Assembly (NCBI RefSeq): GCF_020687825.1
Contig: NZ_JAJEWP010000005.1
Span: forward strand, 225,293 to 289,292
Reading direction: 5' to 3'
DNA length: 64,000 nucleotides
From: Fluctibacter halophilus
Lineage (GTDB): Bacteria > Pseudomonadota > Gammaproteobacteria > Enterobacterales > Alteromonadaceae
The notes beneath the pieces were generated by a model. It worked only from the letters and a program-made list of their open reading frames with translations. It was not told where the DNA came from and ran no database searches. Position numbers and translations under genes: made by a program. Below, piece by piece: positions 1 to 8,905 of this stretch (position 1 is its first letter; every line of letters starts with the position of its first letter).

Positions 1-632
1 ATGAAGTGCTGTTGCGTCTCGAAGCTGGCGAACAGATCATCGGCCCGGGCGTGTTTATTCCAACTGCGGAACGCTACAACGTGATGGCCAAGATTGATCG
101 TTGGGTGATTGAACATGCAATGGCGTATTTGGCGGAATGTGACTTGTCATCCACCCAGTTAGTGACCATCAACCTCAGTGGCCAGACACTTTCCGATCCG
201 GATTTTCTGCCATTGTTGATAGATCAGTTGGCCGCGTACCCTCATTTGGCGCAATTTCTGTGCTTTGAATTGACAGAAAGTGCGGCATTAAACAATCTAT
301 CGGACTCCTCTGCGCTGGTTCAAAAGATGAAAGAGATGGGGGTCAAATTTGCCGTGGACGACTTTGGTAGTGGGTATGCTTCCTACAGTTATCTGACCCA
401 ACTGCCGATCGACTATGTGAAAATAGACGGTTCGTTTTGTCAGAACATTGATACCGATCCGCTGTTGCAGACCATTGTTAAGTCGATCACCGAGATTTGT
501 CACATGATGGACACCAAAGTGATCGCTGAGTTTGTTGAATCCCAGGCCGCGCTGGATTGTCTGGTCGGGTTGGGCGTGGATATGGCGCAAGGCTTCTATC
601 TGGGTAAACCGGCACCGTTAACAGAAATATAA
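1..632 (+). CDS. EAL-domain cyclic-di-GMP phosphodiesterase, 3' part
   Basis: The 5' end lies outside the window; the reading frame has codons beginning at base 3. The visible 209 residues are an almost complete EAL domain, which hydrolyses c-di-GMP to pGpG in the cytoplasm. The signature appears as EVLLRL at the very first residues. It is followed by INLSG (metal Asn), FELTES (metal Glu), VDDFGSGY (Asp pair), DYVKIDGSF (catalytic-site Lys), IAEFVES (Glu) and AQGFYLGKP at the end. All residues normally needed for activity are present, so it is probably an active phosphodiesterase rather than a degenerate binder. What precedes the domain (PAS, GGDEF or membrane parts) cannot be seen. A strong hairpin follows the stop and is shared with the convergent OmpA gene. 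Confidence 0.92.
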   Translation, partial: EVLLRLEAGEQIIGPGVFIPTAERYNVMAKIDRWVIEHAMAYLAECDLSSTQLVTINLSGQTLSDPDFLPLLIDQLAAYPHLAQFLCFELTESAALNNLSDSSALVQKMKEMGVKFAVDDFGSGYASYSYLTQLPIDYVKIDGSFCQNIDTDPLLQTIVKSITEICHMMDTKVIAEFVESQAALDCLVGLGVDMAQGFYLGKPAPLTEI

Positions 633-649
633 GCGGCCAGACAGGCAAT

Positions 650-679
650 AAAAAAGCCAGGCAACTGCCTGGCTTTTTT
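650..679. terminator. Bidirectional intrinsic terminator
   Basis: GCCAGGC pairs with GCCTGGC around a 4-base loop. The stem is flanked by an A6 tract on the left and a T6 tract on the right, so it can end transcription of the EAL gene (plus) and of the OmpA gene (minus). Confidence 0.85.
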
Positions 680-694
680 GCGTCTGTGGAGTGG

Positions 695-1918
695 CTACTT
701 TTGCACTTTGACTTTTTGTGTGGCCGATACCACCGCTTCAATGCGGCGGTTCATGGCATGTGCCTCGGCTGAGTTACCGTCATCCAGCAGGCTGGTTTCA
801 CCATAGCCTGCGGCTGTCAGTCGTTCAGCGCTGATACCGTATTGATTGATCAGCAGATCGCGAACGGCGTTTGCCCGTCGCTCAGACAACGACTGGTTGT
901 AATCGGCATTGCCGGGTGCAGACGTGTGTCCTTCAATCACCGCGCTGGTATTGGGGAAGCGTGCCATAAAAGTAGCAAACGCCTGGAATTGCGGATCGTC
1001 AGGGTTGCCGATGTCGCTGCTGTTGTTGGCAAACAGCACGTTCAGGCGTTGCGTGACGCTTTGTTCAACAAATACACTGCAACCGACGGCATCAACTTTG
1101 TCGGTGATCGGGGTTTGTGGACACTGGTCGGCATCATCCAACACGCCATCCTGATCACTGTCCAGCACCAGGCTACATCCTCGTTTACCCACGGCCGTGC
1201 CTTTGGGGGTGTTCGAGCACATGTCCTGTGCGTTGCTGACGCCGTCGCCATCATGGTCGTCGTTGCAGCCGCGGCTATCCACGGCCAGCCCCGCAGGGGT
1301 GTTCGGACAAGCGTCCAGGCTGTCTTGCACACCATCACCATCAGAATCGACCGTCGTTATCTTTGGCGCTTTGGGCGCATCGCCACCAAAGGTATAGGCC
1401 AGACCCAGCTTAATGCCGTAGTCACGGAATCCTTCACCAAAGTCATGGTAAACCGCAGCTTCAGTGATCACCCGCCAGCGCTCACTGACTTGCCAGTGCT
1501 TGCCCAGACCCAGGTTGGCGAGGCGATGGCTCTCTCCGATGGTTTCATTTTTTATCCCGGCAAACAGGTAAAGTGCGTCATTCGGTGTGAAATACATCGC
1601 ATCCACGCCAATACGATTACCGGCGTTGTTGGGGGCTCTGCTGCCCAGACGCTGTGCGTTGGTATCGATATCGAGTTCAGACCATTCCAGACGCACGCCC
1701 CAGCGGGGTTTGAAGCGAAAGCCGAACTCGGCGCCGATGCCGTGTCCATCTTCCAGATAACCGAGGGGATCAGGTTTATCGCCATCGGCATTGTAGTATT
1801 CGGCAAATCCTCCCACCCATGACTGATAGGGCATTGCATCGTCTGCAGACTGTGCTTGAAGGGGGAATATGGTGGCGCCAAGTATCGTGCCTATGGCGAG
1901 GGAAGTCATACGTTTCAT
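695..1918 (-). CDS. OmpA-family outer-membrane protein with thrombospondin type 3 repeats
   Basis: A 407-residue cell-envelope protein. Residues 1-24 are a signal peptide (MKRMTSLAIGTILGATIF, then cleavage near QAQSA). Residues 30-180 look like a small 8-stranded OmpA-type barrel, rich in alternating aromatic and polar residues. Residues 190-285 hold three calcium-binding thrombospondin type 3 repeats (DSDGDGVQDSLDACPNTP and two relatives, each ending in a GC pair). Residues 290-400 are the peptidoglycan-binding OmpA C-terminal domain (IEGHTSAPGNADYNQSLSERR, then NRRIEAV). The role is structural: it tethers outer membrane to cell wall. The start has AGGA seven bases upstream. It is transcribed alone, convergent with the EAL gene, whose terminator it shares. 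Confidence 0.93.
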   Translation of the reverse strand: MKRMTSLAIGTILGATIFPLQAQSADDAMPYQSWVGGFAEYYNADGDKPDPLGYLEDGHGIGAEFGFRFKPRWGVRLEWSELDIDTNAQRLGSRAPNNAGNRIGVDAMYFTPNDALYLFAGIKNETIGESHRLANLGLGKHWQVSERWRVITEAAVYHDFGEGFRDYGIKLGLAYTFGGDAPKAPKITTVDSDGDGVQDSLDACPNTPAGLAVDSRGCNDDHDGDGVSNAQDMCSNTPKGTAVGKRGCSLVLDSDQDGVLDDADQCPQTPITDKVDAVGCSVFVEQSVTQRLNVLFANNSSDIGNPDDPQFQAFATFMARFPNTSAVIEGHTSAPGNADYNQSLSERRANAVRDLLINQYGISAERLTAAGYGETSLLDDGNSAEAHAMNRRIEAVVSATQKVKVQK

Positions 1919-2099
1919 GGTTCATCCTGGTTATTGTGTTTTCATTCGTTGAAAAACATGTGTTTGTGTGTCGCGACCCAACGTCCTTTATTTTATCGGA
2001 GAAGTTGGTATGACGCTAAATTTCAGAGACTTTTTTTGCATTCGAGGTACACTATCACCAGTACGTGTACTTCGAAGGAATGGATTTCTGAGACAGTTA

Positions 2100-2873
2100 G
2101 TGGTTAATACCGATACCAAGCGCCGCGGTTTTTGGCTGGTGTTTGGCATACTTCTGTTCGTCGGAATGCCGTCTCATGCTCGTCAGCCGGTCGAACGTCC
2201 GTCAGGTGTTGTGGTATCGTCGGTATCGCCAGAGTTTCCCGATGGCCTGCACGCCCGTTACCTGCATTTCATAGCTCAGCAACTGGATGTTGAGCTCGAA
2301 ATTATCCCCATGCCGTTTGCGCGGCGCCTTGCTTCGCTGCAAAGCAATGAGATCGATATGATGGTCGGGCTACGTTATCGCGCTGACCTGGATGAAACCC
2401 TGATTGTGATTCAGCCCGGTTATGAGCGCGTCGGGATGACCGTATACGCCCTTGCCGAGCAGGCCCAGTGGTATCAAAAACGGCAGGATTTGCTGGGTAA
2501 GCGGGTAGCACTGACCCTCACCGCCCATGGCTATGGGGCGTATAATTTTGGTGAAGGGATCAAAATTATTCCTGTCAGCCGGTTACAACAAAAAATTGAT
2601 ATGTTGCGTCTGGGGCGCACGGATGTGTTTGCCCATCTCACCGAAGCCACAGAAAAAGCGTTGCTCGCGCGCAATCTGCAAGAACGTATTGTGGCAACAG
2701 GATACCAACCCATTCCGGTACTCAGTTTTCATGTCGCGATCGGTAAGCAATCGGTTCTGGTGCCCAGGGTGGATGAGTTAACCGCCATTGTGGAGAAAGC
2801 GGTGGCGGATGGCACGTTTGCGGCGCTGCGCGACGCTCATTACGGATCTGAAAACGACGTGGCGCATCCCTGA
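2100..2873 (+). CDS. Periplasmic solute-binding protein, family 3 (orphan)
   Basis: A protein of about 257 residues from a GTG start. Residues 1-27 form a signal peptide ([21 protein letters not shown]). The rest is a SBP_bac_3-like fold: the early [21 protein letters not shown], then [24 protein letters not shown], typical of the amino-acid-binding type. Earlier in-frame starts exist at 1968 and at 2010; the 2010 ATG has a good GGAG. They would put more than 30 residues ahead of the signal helix, so the GTG is preferred on protein grounds although its ribosome site (GAGA) is weak. No ABC permease or ATPase lies nearby; such orphans may act as sensors or as leftovers. The ligand is unknown. 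Its 3' end overlaps the convergent yjbQ gene by 34 bases. Confidence 0.8.
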   Translation: MVNTDTKRRGFWLVFGILLFVGMPSHARQPVERPSGVVVSSVSPEFPDGLHARYLHFIAQQLDVELEIIPMPFARRLASLQSNEIDMMVGLRYRADLDETLIVIQPGYERVGMTVYALAEQAQWYQKRQDLLGKRVALTLTAHGYGAYNFGEGIKIIPVSRLQQKIDMLRLGRTDVFAHLTEATEKALLARNLQERIVATGYQPIPVLSFHVAIGKQSVLVPRVDELTAIVEKAVADGTFAALRDAHYGSENDVAHP

Positions 2874-3295
2874 GCAGTCGCGATCAGGCGGCGGGGTCCC
2901 CCGTGATCACGGTGCTCGCCCAGGTAGATACCCTGCCAGGTGCCCAACAGCAGCTTTCCCTGAGCGACCGGAATTGACACACTGGCGCCAAGTAAGCTGG
3001 CCTTGATGTGTGCAGGCATGTCGTCGTCGCCTTCATAGGTATGCTGGTAGTACGGGGCATTTTCCGGCGCTAACACGTTGATGTGTCGCTCCAAATCGGC
3101 GCGAACCGTGGGATCGGCATTTTCGTTCAGGGTCAGGCTGGCACTGGTGTGCTGAATAAACAGGTGCAATGTGCCAATGTCCATGTCCTTTAGCGCCGGG
3201 AGTTGCTCAATCACTTCTTGAGTAATGAGATGAAAACCCCGTGAACGGGGCTTAAGCGTCAGCGCTTGTTGCCAATAAACCGCATTACTTGTCAA
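2840..3295 (-). CDS. yjbQ: YjbQ/UPF0047 family protein
   Basis: Small cytoplasmic enzyme-like protein of the UPF0047 family, sometimes annotated as secondary thiamine-phosphate synthase. The family signatures are all present: [44 protein letters not shown], and [21 protein letters not shown]. The conserved His and Glu residues in these blocks are thought to form the active site. I chose the TTG at 3295 as start because GGAAA lies six bases upstream and it gives about 151 residues, close to the family length. A longer ATG start at 3328 is possible. The start overlaps the end of cheX by 11 bases, so the two are probably translationally coupled. The true physiological role is not established. 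Confidence 0.88.
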   Translation of the reverse strand: MTSNAVYWQQALTLKPRSRGFHLITQEVIEQLPALKDMDIGTLHLFIQHTSASLTLNENADPTVRADLERHINVLAPENAPYYQHTYEGDDDMPAHIKASLLGASVSIPVAQGKLLLGTWQGIYLGEHRDHGGPRRLIATAQGCATSFSDP

Positions 3296-3749
3296 AGCAG
3301 ATTTCCAGATAGGCACTACCGGCATCACTGGTGAAGGGCATGATCATTTTAGGACCATCGACTTTGTGGTTGATGGTGTGATCTTTGCCGGACACGACAA
3401 TGGGTGTGGCCATGCCAAATTCGTAACCTTTATCGGCCAGCTCATTTTTGGCGCCACCACAAATCATGTTGGTTATCTCGCCAACCATGTCGGTTACTTC
3501 AGGGTTAATTTTCGCCGGCTTCTCACCCAGCATACGATTCATGATTTCTAACGCCAGGGCTTCATCAAACGTGATCGACAGGGAGCCTTTGACCTGCTCA
3601 CCGACCATACCAATCAGCCCGGATACATCGCCTCGGGACACGTCATCGGTCTTCTTCTTCGGTTTACCTGGCTTGAGTTCGGTTTGCGCCATGGTTTTTA
3701 ACACGTTCATCAGTGCGCTGATAAACGGGTTGATGAATTCTACATTCAT
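3285..3749 (-). CDS. cheX: CheX-like chemotaxis phosphatase
   Basis: A 154-residue protein of the CheC/CheX/FliY class, which dephosphorylates CheY-P or related response regulators. The diagnostic helix [21 protein letters not shown] carries the E-x-x-N active-site motif (EITN) and the second Asn. It is preceded by the [16 protein letters not shown] segment typical of CheX. Residues 22-36 are a lysine-rich linker ([11 protein letters not shown]). No other chemotaxis gene lies near; stand-alone CheX proteins of this kind are common in gammaproteobacteria and may act on non-flagellar regulators. It sits downstream of zur on the same strand with a 73-base gap and overlaps yjbQ. Confidence 0.85.
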   Translation of the reverse strand: MNVEFINPFISALMNVLKTMAQTELKPGKPKKKTDDVSRGDVSGLIGMVGEQVKGSLSITFDEALALEIMNRMLGEKPAKINPEVTDMVGEITNMICGGAKNELADKGYEFGMATPIVVSGKDHTINHKVDGPKMIMPFTSDAGSAYLEICFDK

Positions 3750-3822
3750 GTGAGAATCGGTTCCTTGTTATGTGGCAACGACGAAGGTTGTCAGACTTCC
3801 TTCGGGCGTGTTCGTTGCGCGA

Positions 3823-4260
3823 TTAATGTTGCTGACACATGGCGCAAACGCCATGGGCTTCAATGGTTTGTCGGCTGACCCGAAAGCCACGGGTTGCGGC
3901 TTGCTTATCGAGTGTTTCTTTCAGGCCTGCAGACTGTATTTCTTGTACATCGCCGCACTCGTCACAGATCAGAAACTGGACAGGGTGACTACAGCCAAAA
4001 TGGTGACAGGCGACGAAGGCGTTGCTCGATTCAACCCGATGGACCAAACCAAATTCGAGCAGAAAGTCGAGGGTACGGTACACCGTCGCGGGCTTTGCAC
4101 TGTTCTCGGTTTCTTTCAGTTGATCGAGCAGTTCATAGGCACCGATGGCGCCTTCTTTGCTCAGCAACAAGGCATATACCTTTTCCCTCAGCAGGGTGAA
4201 TCGGGCACCTTGCTCTTCACAGTAGGCGCGGGCTTTAGTGACTTGTTCCTCAATTGTCAT
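3823..4260 (-). CDS. zur: Zinc uptake regulator, Fur family
   Basis: A 145-residue repressor that binds DNA when loaded with zinc and controls zinc uptake genes. The winged-helix part is clear (QGARFTLLREKVYALLLSKEG, KPATVYRTLDFLLEFGLVHR). The metal sites are the CDECGDV pair and the C-terminal IEAHGVCAMC pair. The VESSNAFVACHH segment and the C-terminal Cys pair after EAHG match Zur better than Fur. I use the ATG at 4260 (MTIEEQ); the frame is open for another 36 residues upstream, but these overlap the rsd gene and do not look like the family. It probably forms an operon with rsd, whose stop is 31 bases upstream. Confidence 0.9.
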   Translation of the reverse strand: MTIEEQVTKARAYCEEQGARFTLLREKVYALLLSKEGAIGAYELLDQLKETENSAKPATVYRTLDFLLEFGLVHRVESSNAFVACHHFGCSHPVQFLICDECGDVQEIQSAGLKETLDKQAATRGFRVSRQTIEAHGVCAMCQQH

Positions 4261-4291
4261 AGTGTACTGCTCTGATGGCCGACAATGGACG

Positions 4292-4753
4292 TTATTCGAC
4301 CGTTTCCGTGTGCCAAAGGTTAATGAGTTGGTCTTCCATGGCAAAGCGCTCTTCAAGGGCCTCGCCAAGAACGGTTAGCTGCTGATCAAAACCTTCCAGA
4401 CCTGCGTCACCGTCCAAATCGGCGAAATGGTCGTGAAAGCGCAGTGCCGTGTCCGTTGTATCGGCAATACGCGGGTACAGGGACTCGGTGAGTCGTTCTG
4501 CCTGCGGGGTGGTTTGAACGACAAGTTTGTCATACACCTCGAAATGCCCGGCAGACACATAATCCATCAGCAGTTCACAGAACTCGCGCACTGCATCAAC
4601 GTCGGGTAGGGCATGTTCGTTGTGTAAAAACGGTGGTAACCCGGCGAGTTTACAATATTGCACCAGTAATGCCTGGCGTTCCTGCAACCAAAGGTCGACA
4701 GTGGTGTGTACCCCGGCCCATTTTTGTTGTGCTTTTTCAACCTGATTCAACAT
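4292..4753 (-). CDS. rsd: Regulator of sigma-70 (anti-sigma factor Rsd/AlgQ)
   Basis: A 153-residue all-helical protein of the Rsd/AlgQ family, which binds region 4 of sigma-70 in stationary phase and also stimulates SpoT in enterobacteria. Recognisable family features are the MLNQVEKAQQKWAG start, VDLWLQERQALLVQYCKLAG, YVSAGHFEVYDKL in the middle, and LGEALEERFAMEDQLINLW at the end. The gene is divergent from nudC with hemE beyond it, the same order as rsd, nudC and hemE in E. coli, which supports the assignment. It leads a minus-strand run with zur. Confidence 0.93.
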   Translation of the reverse strand: MLNQVEKAQQKWAGVHTTVDLWLQERQALLVQYCKLAGLPPFLHNEHALPDVDAVREFCELLMDYVSAGHFEVYDKLVVQTTPQAERLTESLYPRIADTTDTALRFHDHFADLDGDAGLEGFDQQLTVLGEALEERFAMEDQLINLWHTETVE

Positions 4754-4901
4754 GCCAACCTGCCGTTATGCAAATCCTGATGTTGGGCCAGTATAGCACC
4801 GTGGTCAGGGTAACAAAACCATTCACTTTGTGACCGCAGTTAGGGACAAAAAATCTGTGGTAGACTTGCCTCATTGTTGAACACAAACGCAGGGAAAAAG
4901 G

Positions 4902-5711
4902 GTGTACGACGTTGATAAGCAACAAGCGGGTTGGTGGTTTATTTTCTGTAATGATCGTCTGCTGAGCCCGGGAGAATCCCCTCAGTGGGTCGAAGCCCAT
5001 TGGCATGATCTGCCATTTCTACATGATTATGAAGATCAAGTCGTTCGCGTCGGCGAGCATCAATCTAAGCCCTGCTACGCTGTTGATGTTGGCGCCCAAG
5101 CTCCTGAAGGGCTGGATTGGACCGCCAACAGTCTGCGCAGCATGATCCTGGGTCATCTTGGTGAAGACAGCCTGAACCTGATTGCCAGAGCATGGCAACT
5201 GACGGTGTTTTTGCGTACCCACCGTTGGTGTGGTCAATGCGGCAGTCAAATGCACCGGGTCCAGTGGGAAATCGCCACGCACTGTCATCGTTGTCAACAT
5301 CGCTGCTACCCTCGCGTGTCTCCGTGCATCATCGTGGCGATACGCAAAGACAATCGCATATTGCTGGCGCAGGGACCGAGTCAGCGAGAACGTAAAATGT
5401 GGTCGACCCTGGCAGGGTTCGTAGAAAGCGGTGAAAGCTTAGAGCAGGCCGTTCACCGTGAGGTGCTTGAGGAAGTTGGCGTCAACATTCGTAATGTCCG
5501 CTATTATGGCAGTCAACCCTGGCCTTTTCCGCACAATCTGATGGTCGGTTTTCTGGCTGACTACGACAGTGGTGAGATCCGCGTCGACGGCGAAGAGATC
5601 CTGGTTGCTGACTGGTTTGATATCAATGACCTGCCGTTTGTGCCACCGCCCGTGTCAATTGCCGGGCAATTGATCGAAGCGACCAAAGGATTGGTCAACA
5701 ACAATACCTGA
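4902..5711 (+). CDS. nudC: NADH pyrophosphatase / RNA de-NADding enzyme
   Basis: A 269-residue Nudix hydrolase that splits NAD(H) to NMN(H) and AMP and removes NAD caps from RNA. The Zn ribbon is CGQCGSQM followed by CHRCQHRCYPR. The Nudix box runs from GFVESGESLEQAVHREVLEE to VGV, with the REVLEEVGV core intact. The NudC-specific SQPWPFPHNLM motif follows it and separates this from other Nudix proteins. The start is GTG, with AGGG seven bases upstream. It precedes hemE, as in E. coli, but a hairpin and a separate promoter lie between the two genes. Confidence 0.95.
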   Translation: MYDVDKQQAGWWFIFCNDRLLSPGESPQWVEAHWHDLPFLHDYEDQVVRVGEHQSKPCYAVDVGAQAPEGLDWTANSLRSMILGHLGEDSLNLIARAWQLTVFLRTHRWCGQCGSQMHRVQWEIATHCHRCQHRCYPRVSPCIIVAIRKDNRILLAQGPSQRERKMWSTLAGFVESGESLEQAVHREVLEEVGVNIRNVRYYGSQPWPFPHNLMVGFLADYDSGEIRVDGEEILVADWFDINDLPFVPPPVSIAGQLIEATKGLVNNNT

Positions 5712-5739
5712 CAGCGCGGAAAACTGCGGACATAAAAAA

Positions 5740-5760
5740 GCCCCACCGCAAGGGTGGGGC
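5740..5760. terminator. GC-rich hairpin between nudC and hemE
   Basis: GCCCCACC pairs with GGTGGGGC around a 5-base loop, preceded by an A6 run at 5734-5739. The T tract therefore lies on the minus strand; on the plus strand there is no U run, so termination of nudC would rely on the stem alone. Confidence 0.55.
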
Positions 5761-5949
5761 CGTAGTTTGTTTAGCGTGGAGGTCTCGTGTACCGAGCTTC
5801 TTGATTCTTATTATTCTGTCCAACAGTGTTTGTTATAGCAGACGATTTGGTGAAATTGCAAGGAATAATCCCCCTCGGCACCGTTGTTCATCGCATCGCT
5901 GCGGGGCTCAAGACGGGGGTTGTGTGCACAGGAAAGTCCCAATCAGGCA
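5761..5949. other. Non-coding spacer upstream of hemE
   Basis: No gene is visible here. The stretch has runs of C and G (CCCCC near 5870, GGGGG near 5916) that could pair loosely. A GGAAAGTCC string recalls RNase P RNA, but the rest of that RNA is absent. The hemE promoter lies just downstream. Confidence 0.4.
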
Positions 5950-5978
5950 TTGGTATTGGGGCAAAAGTCGCTTAAAAT
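5950..5978 (+). promoter_or_regulatory. Predicted sigma-70 promoter for hemE
   Basis: TTGGTA and TAAAAT are separated by exactly 17 bases. The expected transcript start near 5985 leaves a leader of about 50 bases before the hemE ATG. Confidence 0.6.
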
Positions 5979-6036
5979 CACCCGGTTAATTCAGGCCGAA
6001 CACACCATTCGGGATGCAACCCGAAAAAGGAAACAC

Positions 6037-7101
6037 ATGCAGTTAAAAAATGATCGTTATTTGCGCGCACTGGCGCGTCAACCTGTGGATTGCACTCCTG
6101 TTTGGATGATGCGCCAAGCAGGCCGCTACCTACCTGAGTATAAAGCTACCCGTGCCGAGGCAGGGGACTTTATGTCGTTGTGCAAAAACGCTGACCTGGC
6201 CTGTGAAGTGACGTTGCAACCGCTACGGCGCTATGCGTTGGACGCCGCGATCCTGTTTTCCGATATCCTGACCATTCCCGATGCAATGGGCCTGGGGTTG
6301 TATTTCGAAGCCGGCGAAGGGCCCAAATTTGAGCGTCCTATTCAATCTGCTGCGGATGTCGATGCTATCGGCATCCCTGATCCTGAGCAGGAGTTGGGTT
6401 ACGTGATGAACGCGGTACGCACCATCCGTAAGAACCTCAACGGTGACGTGCCATTGATTGGCTTTTCAGGCAGTCCCTGGACCCTGGCCACCTACATGAT
6501 TGAAGGAGGCAGCAGTAAAGCCTTCACCAAGATCAAGAAAATGGCCTTTGCTGAACCAGCGGTATTGCATCGGTTACTGGACAAGATCGCCGATTCCGTG
6601 ATCCTGTACCTCAACGCCCAGATTGCGGCCGGTGCTCAATCCGTGATGGTGTTTGATACCTGGGGTGGTGTGCTGTCACCCCGTGACTATCAGGAATTTT
6701 CCTTGCAGTACATGCACAAGATTGTGGATGGATTGACCCGTGAAGCCGAAGGGCGTCGCGTACCGGTTACTTTGTTCACCAAAAACGGCGGCATGTGGCT
6801 GGAGCAGATCGCGGCCACCGGTTGTGACGCGGTCGGGTTAGATTGGACCATTGATATCGCCGATGCCAAGCGACGGGTCGGCGACAAGGTTGCATTGCAA
6901 GGCAACATGGATCCTTCCATGTTGTATGCCCCACCGGCACGGATTGAGCAGGAAGTTGCGCATATCCTGCAAGGCTTTGGTCAGGGTAGTGGCCACGTAT
7001 TTAACCTTGGCCATGGTATCCATCTGGATGTTCCACCGGAGCATGCTGGCGTGTTTGTCGATGCTGTACATCGCCTCAGCAAACCCTATCATCAGGGCTG
7101 A
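6037..7101 (+). CDS. hemE: Uroporphyrinogen decarboxylase
   Basis: A 354-residue cytoplasmic enzyme, the same length as in E. coli. It removes four acetate carboxyls from uroporphyrinogen III to give coproporphyrinogen III in heme synthesis. Family motifs are [15 protein letters not shown] near the N terminus (substrate-binding Arg), [14 protein letters not shown] (catalytic Asp), [17 protein letters not shown], and [15 protein letters not shown] at the C terminus. The ATG at 6037 is chosen because AAAAAGG precedes it and the protein then aligns with the family start ([12 protein letters not shown]); the frame is open upstream but that part is not homologous. The heme gene hemH is also in this window, at 33.7 kb. 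Confidence 0.97.
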   Translation: MQLKNDRYLRALARQPVDCTPVWMMRQAGRYLPEYKATRAEAGDFMSLCKNADLACEVTLQPLRRYALDAAILFSDILTIPDAMGLGLYFEAGEGPKFERPIQSAADVDAIGIPDPEQELGYVMNAVRTIRKNLNGDVPLIGFSGSPWTLATYMIEGGSSKAFTKIKKMAFAEPAVLHRLLDKIADSVILYLNAQIAAGAQSVMVFDTWGGVLSPRDYQEFSLQYMHKIVDGLTREAEGRRVPVTLFTKNGGMWLEQIAATGCDAVGLDWTIDIADAKRRVGDKVALQGNMDPSMLYAPPARIEQEVAHILQGFGQGSGHVFNLGHGIHLDVPPEHAGVFVDAVHRLSKPYHQG

Positions 7102-7121
7102 TTAACGGGCAGGAGGCAAGG

Positions 7122-7772
7122 ATGAACAAGCTGGTTACCGGGCTGCTGATCACGGCCATCCCGCTGGCGTGGTTATCGGGTTACTGGATTGGACGTGCCG
7201 ATGATCAGGCCCGTCAAATGATGCCCGGTGAAGGGCAAACCGTGCAGATTGAGAAAGAAATCCTGCACGCGCCTGTCTCGCCTAAGGTCAGCTTGACCTC
7301 GGGTAATCCGCCAGTCGCAGATGATAGCCCCGCAAATGTAGGTGATGACCGACCCCAAACGGATGAAGAGCATCAACGGCAACGGGGTGAGGCTTTGCAA
7401 CAAACCGGTGCGGCGTTGGCTGCCCCGACTGCGCCCGAAGTGGAACATCTGGCTGAGCGGGACCAATTTGAGCGAGGTTTCAATGAGCATGAGCGTGATT
7501 TGCAGGCGGAAACATACTTTAGCGACTTTTTGCGCTTGCATGATGATCGTGATGCCATTGACCTGCAAAAAATCCAATGCAATGCGGACGCCTGCCAGTT
7601 AATTGGCCAGTTTGACGGTGAGCACGACAAGTGGGATGCCGTGCTCGAACAAATGCGCGCACAGGATTGGTGGCACTACAAAGGCACTTCCAGCACCAGT
7701 GCGACCCGTGATGGCGTGACCTACTTCAATGTGTTTGTGAATAAATCTCCGGGTGCCGGGGACGACGATTAG
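7122..7772 (+). CDS. Membrane-anchored protein of unknown function
   Basis: A 216-residue protein that I do not recognise. Residues 3-24 form a single membrane helix (KLVTGLLITAIPLAWLSGYW), so it is probably anchored in the inner membrane with the rest in the periplasm. Residues 30-125 are acidic, proline-rich and likely disordered. The C-terminal 85 residues look folded: AETYFSDFLRLHDDRDAIDLQKIQC with a Cys pair (QCNADAC), then a WDAVLEQMRAQDWWHYKG block. The Cys pair could form a disulfide. The ATG has AGGAGGCAAGG upstream, and the gene starts 20 bases after hemE, so it may be co-transcribed with it. Its stop codon overlaps the queG stop by 4 bases on the opposite strand. Confidence 0.75.
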   Translation: MNKLVTGLLITAIPLAWLSGYWIGRADDQARQMMPGEGQTVQIEKEILHAPVSPKVSLTSGNPPVADDSPANVGDDRPQTDEEHQRQRGEALQQTGAALAAPTAPEVEHLAERDQFERGFNEHERDLQAETYFSDFLRLHDDRDAIDLQKIQCNADACQLIGQFDGEHDKWDAVLEQMRAQDWWHYKGTSSTSATRDGVTYFNVFVNKSPGAGDDD

Positions 7773-8905
7773 GCATCCCGGGGCAGGCCTTTCTCGACAC
7801 TTCTGATCAGTCGCTCGGTCTGTCGATTGGCCGGTTTTTCGGCCCGTTGCTGTTGCTGATCCAATGCCCACACCAAGTGTTCATCGACCAGCGGTGAGGC
7901 CCCCTGGCGGGCCTGCTGCAATGCAGCGACGATGGCTTCACTGTAAGGGGCATTACCCAGTGCCACGGCAATGTTACGTTGCCAGCGTTGATGGCCAATG
8001 CGCCGTATCGCTGAGCCTTCGGTGGCGGCCAAAAAGGTAGCTTCATCCCAGCTCAGTAGCGTGATCAGCTCCTGGCTGAGCAATTGACGCCGGGGCAAGA
8101 AATCGGCTTCTTCGGTAAGCTGGGCGTAGCGATTCCAGGGACAAATCAACTGACAGTCATCACAGCCATAGATGCGATTGCCCATCAGTGGTCGCAGATC
8201 TTCGGGAATGCTGCCTTTGGTTTCAATCGTCAGGTACGAAATACACCGTCTGGCATCCACCACATAGGGCTCGACAATGGCATTGGTGGGGCAAATGGTC
8301 ATACACGCCGTGCAATCGCCACATTCTTCTTTGACCGGCACGTCGACCGGCAACGGAATATCCACAAACAGCTCACCCAGAAAAAACCAGGAACCGGCGT
8401 TCCTGTTCAACGTCAGGCTATGTTTGCCGGTCCAGCCGATGCCGGCCTTTTCCGCAGCAGCATGTTCCAGCACGGGGGCACTGTCAACGAAGGGCCGATA
8501 GTTGAGGGTCTGGCAATGGGCTTCAATCTGTTGCCCCAGTTGTTTCAGGCGTTTGCGCATGACTTTGTGGTAGTCCCGCCCCAACGCATAGCGGCTGATG
8601 TAGGCTTTTTGCGGCTGTCTGAGATCCCGGGCAAAGCTGGCGTCCGGTGGCAGATAGTCCATCCGCACACTGATGATGCGGCAGGTTCCCGGCACCAGTT
8701 CCTGTGGACGGGCGCGTTTCATGCCGTGTTCTGCCATGAACGCCATATCGCCGTGATACCCTTTATCGAGCCAGGCCTGAAGAAACTTTTCGTGCTGGCT
8801 GAAGTCGATATCACAGATGCCAATCTGCTGGAAACCTAGCGATTTGCCCCAGGCCTTGATATTTTTTGCCAATTGATTGATTTCTTGTTCAGGAAAGGTG
8901 GCCAT
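7769..8905 (-). CDS. queG: Epoxyqueuosine reductase
   Basis: A 378-residue iron-sulfur and cobalamin enzyme that makes queuosine from epoxyqueuosine in tRNA, the last step of Q-tRNA synthesis. Two 4Fe-4S motifs are visible: CGDCTACMTICP and CDDCQLICPWN. The N-terminal part binds cobalamin (GYHGDMAFM, RISRYALGRDYHKVMRKRL-type region). The C-terminal 80 residues are HEAT-like helices that hold tRNA. I use the ATG at 8905; a start at 8944 is possible. From 8905 the first base of the codon is also the first base of the nnr start codon on the other strand, so each gene's promoter must lie inside the other gene. Confidence 0.95.
   Translation of the reverse strand: MATFPEQEINQLAKNIKAWGKSLGFQQIGICDIDFSQHEKFLQAWLDKGYHGDMAFMAEHGMKRARPQELVPGTCRIISVRMDYLPPDASFARDLRQPQKAYISRYALGRDYHKVMRKRLKQLGQQIEAHCQTLNYRPFVDSAPVLEHAAAEKAGIGWTGKHSLTLNRNAGSWFFLGELFVDIPLPVDVPVKEECGDCTACMTICPTNAIVEPYVVDARRCISYLTIETKGSIPEDLRPLMGNRIYGCDDCQLICPWNRYAQLTEEADFLPRRQLLSQELITLLSWDEATFLAATEGSAIRRIGHQRWQRNIAVALGNAPYSEAIVAALQQARQGASPLVDEHLVWALDQQQQRAEKPANRQTERLIRSVEKGLPRDA

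Noticed and set aside
842..1822. Long plus-strand open frame of 326 codons opposite the OmpA gene
   Set aside because: It is antisense to a clear OmpA-family protein, has no ribosome site, and its product looks like a mirror frame of a high-GC gene.
2047..2071. GTACAC and GTGTAC as a possible regulatory palindrome before the first binding protein
   Set aside because: The arms are short and lie just before the uncertain start; no second site supports it.
5931..5945. CAGGAAAGTCC string recalling RNase P RNA
   Set aside because: The bases after it do not continue the rnpB consensus and no other conserved region of that RNA is near.
8084..8839. Plus-strand frame of 251 codons opposite queG
   Set aside because: Antisense shadow of a well-conserved enzyme with Fe-S motifs; no start signal.
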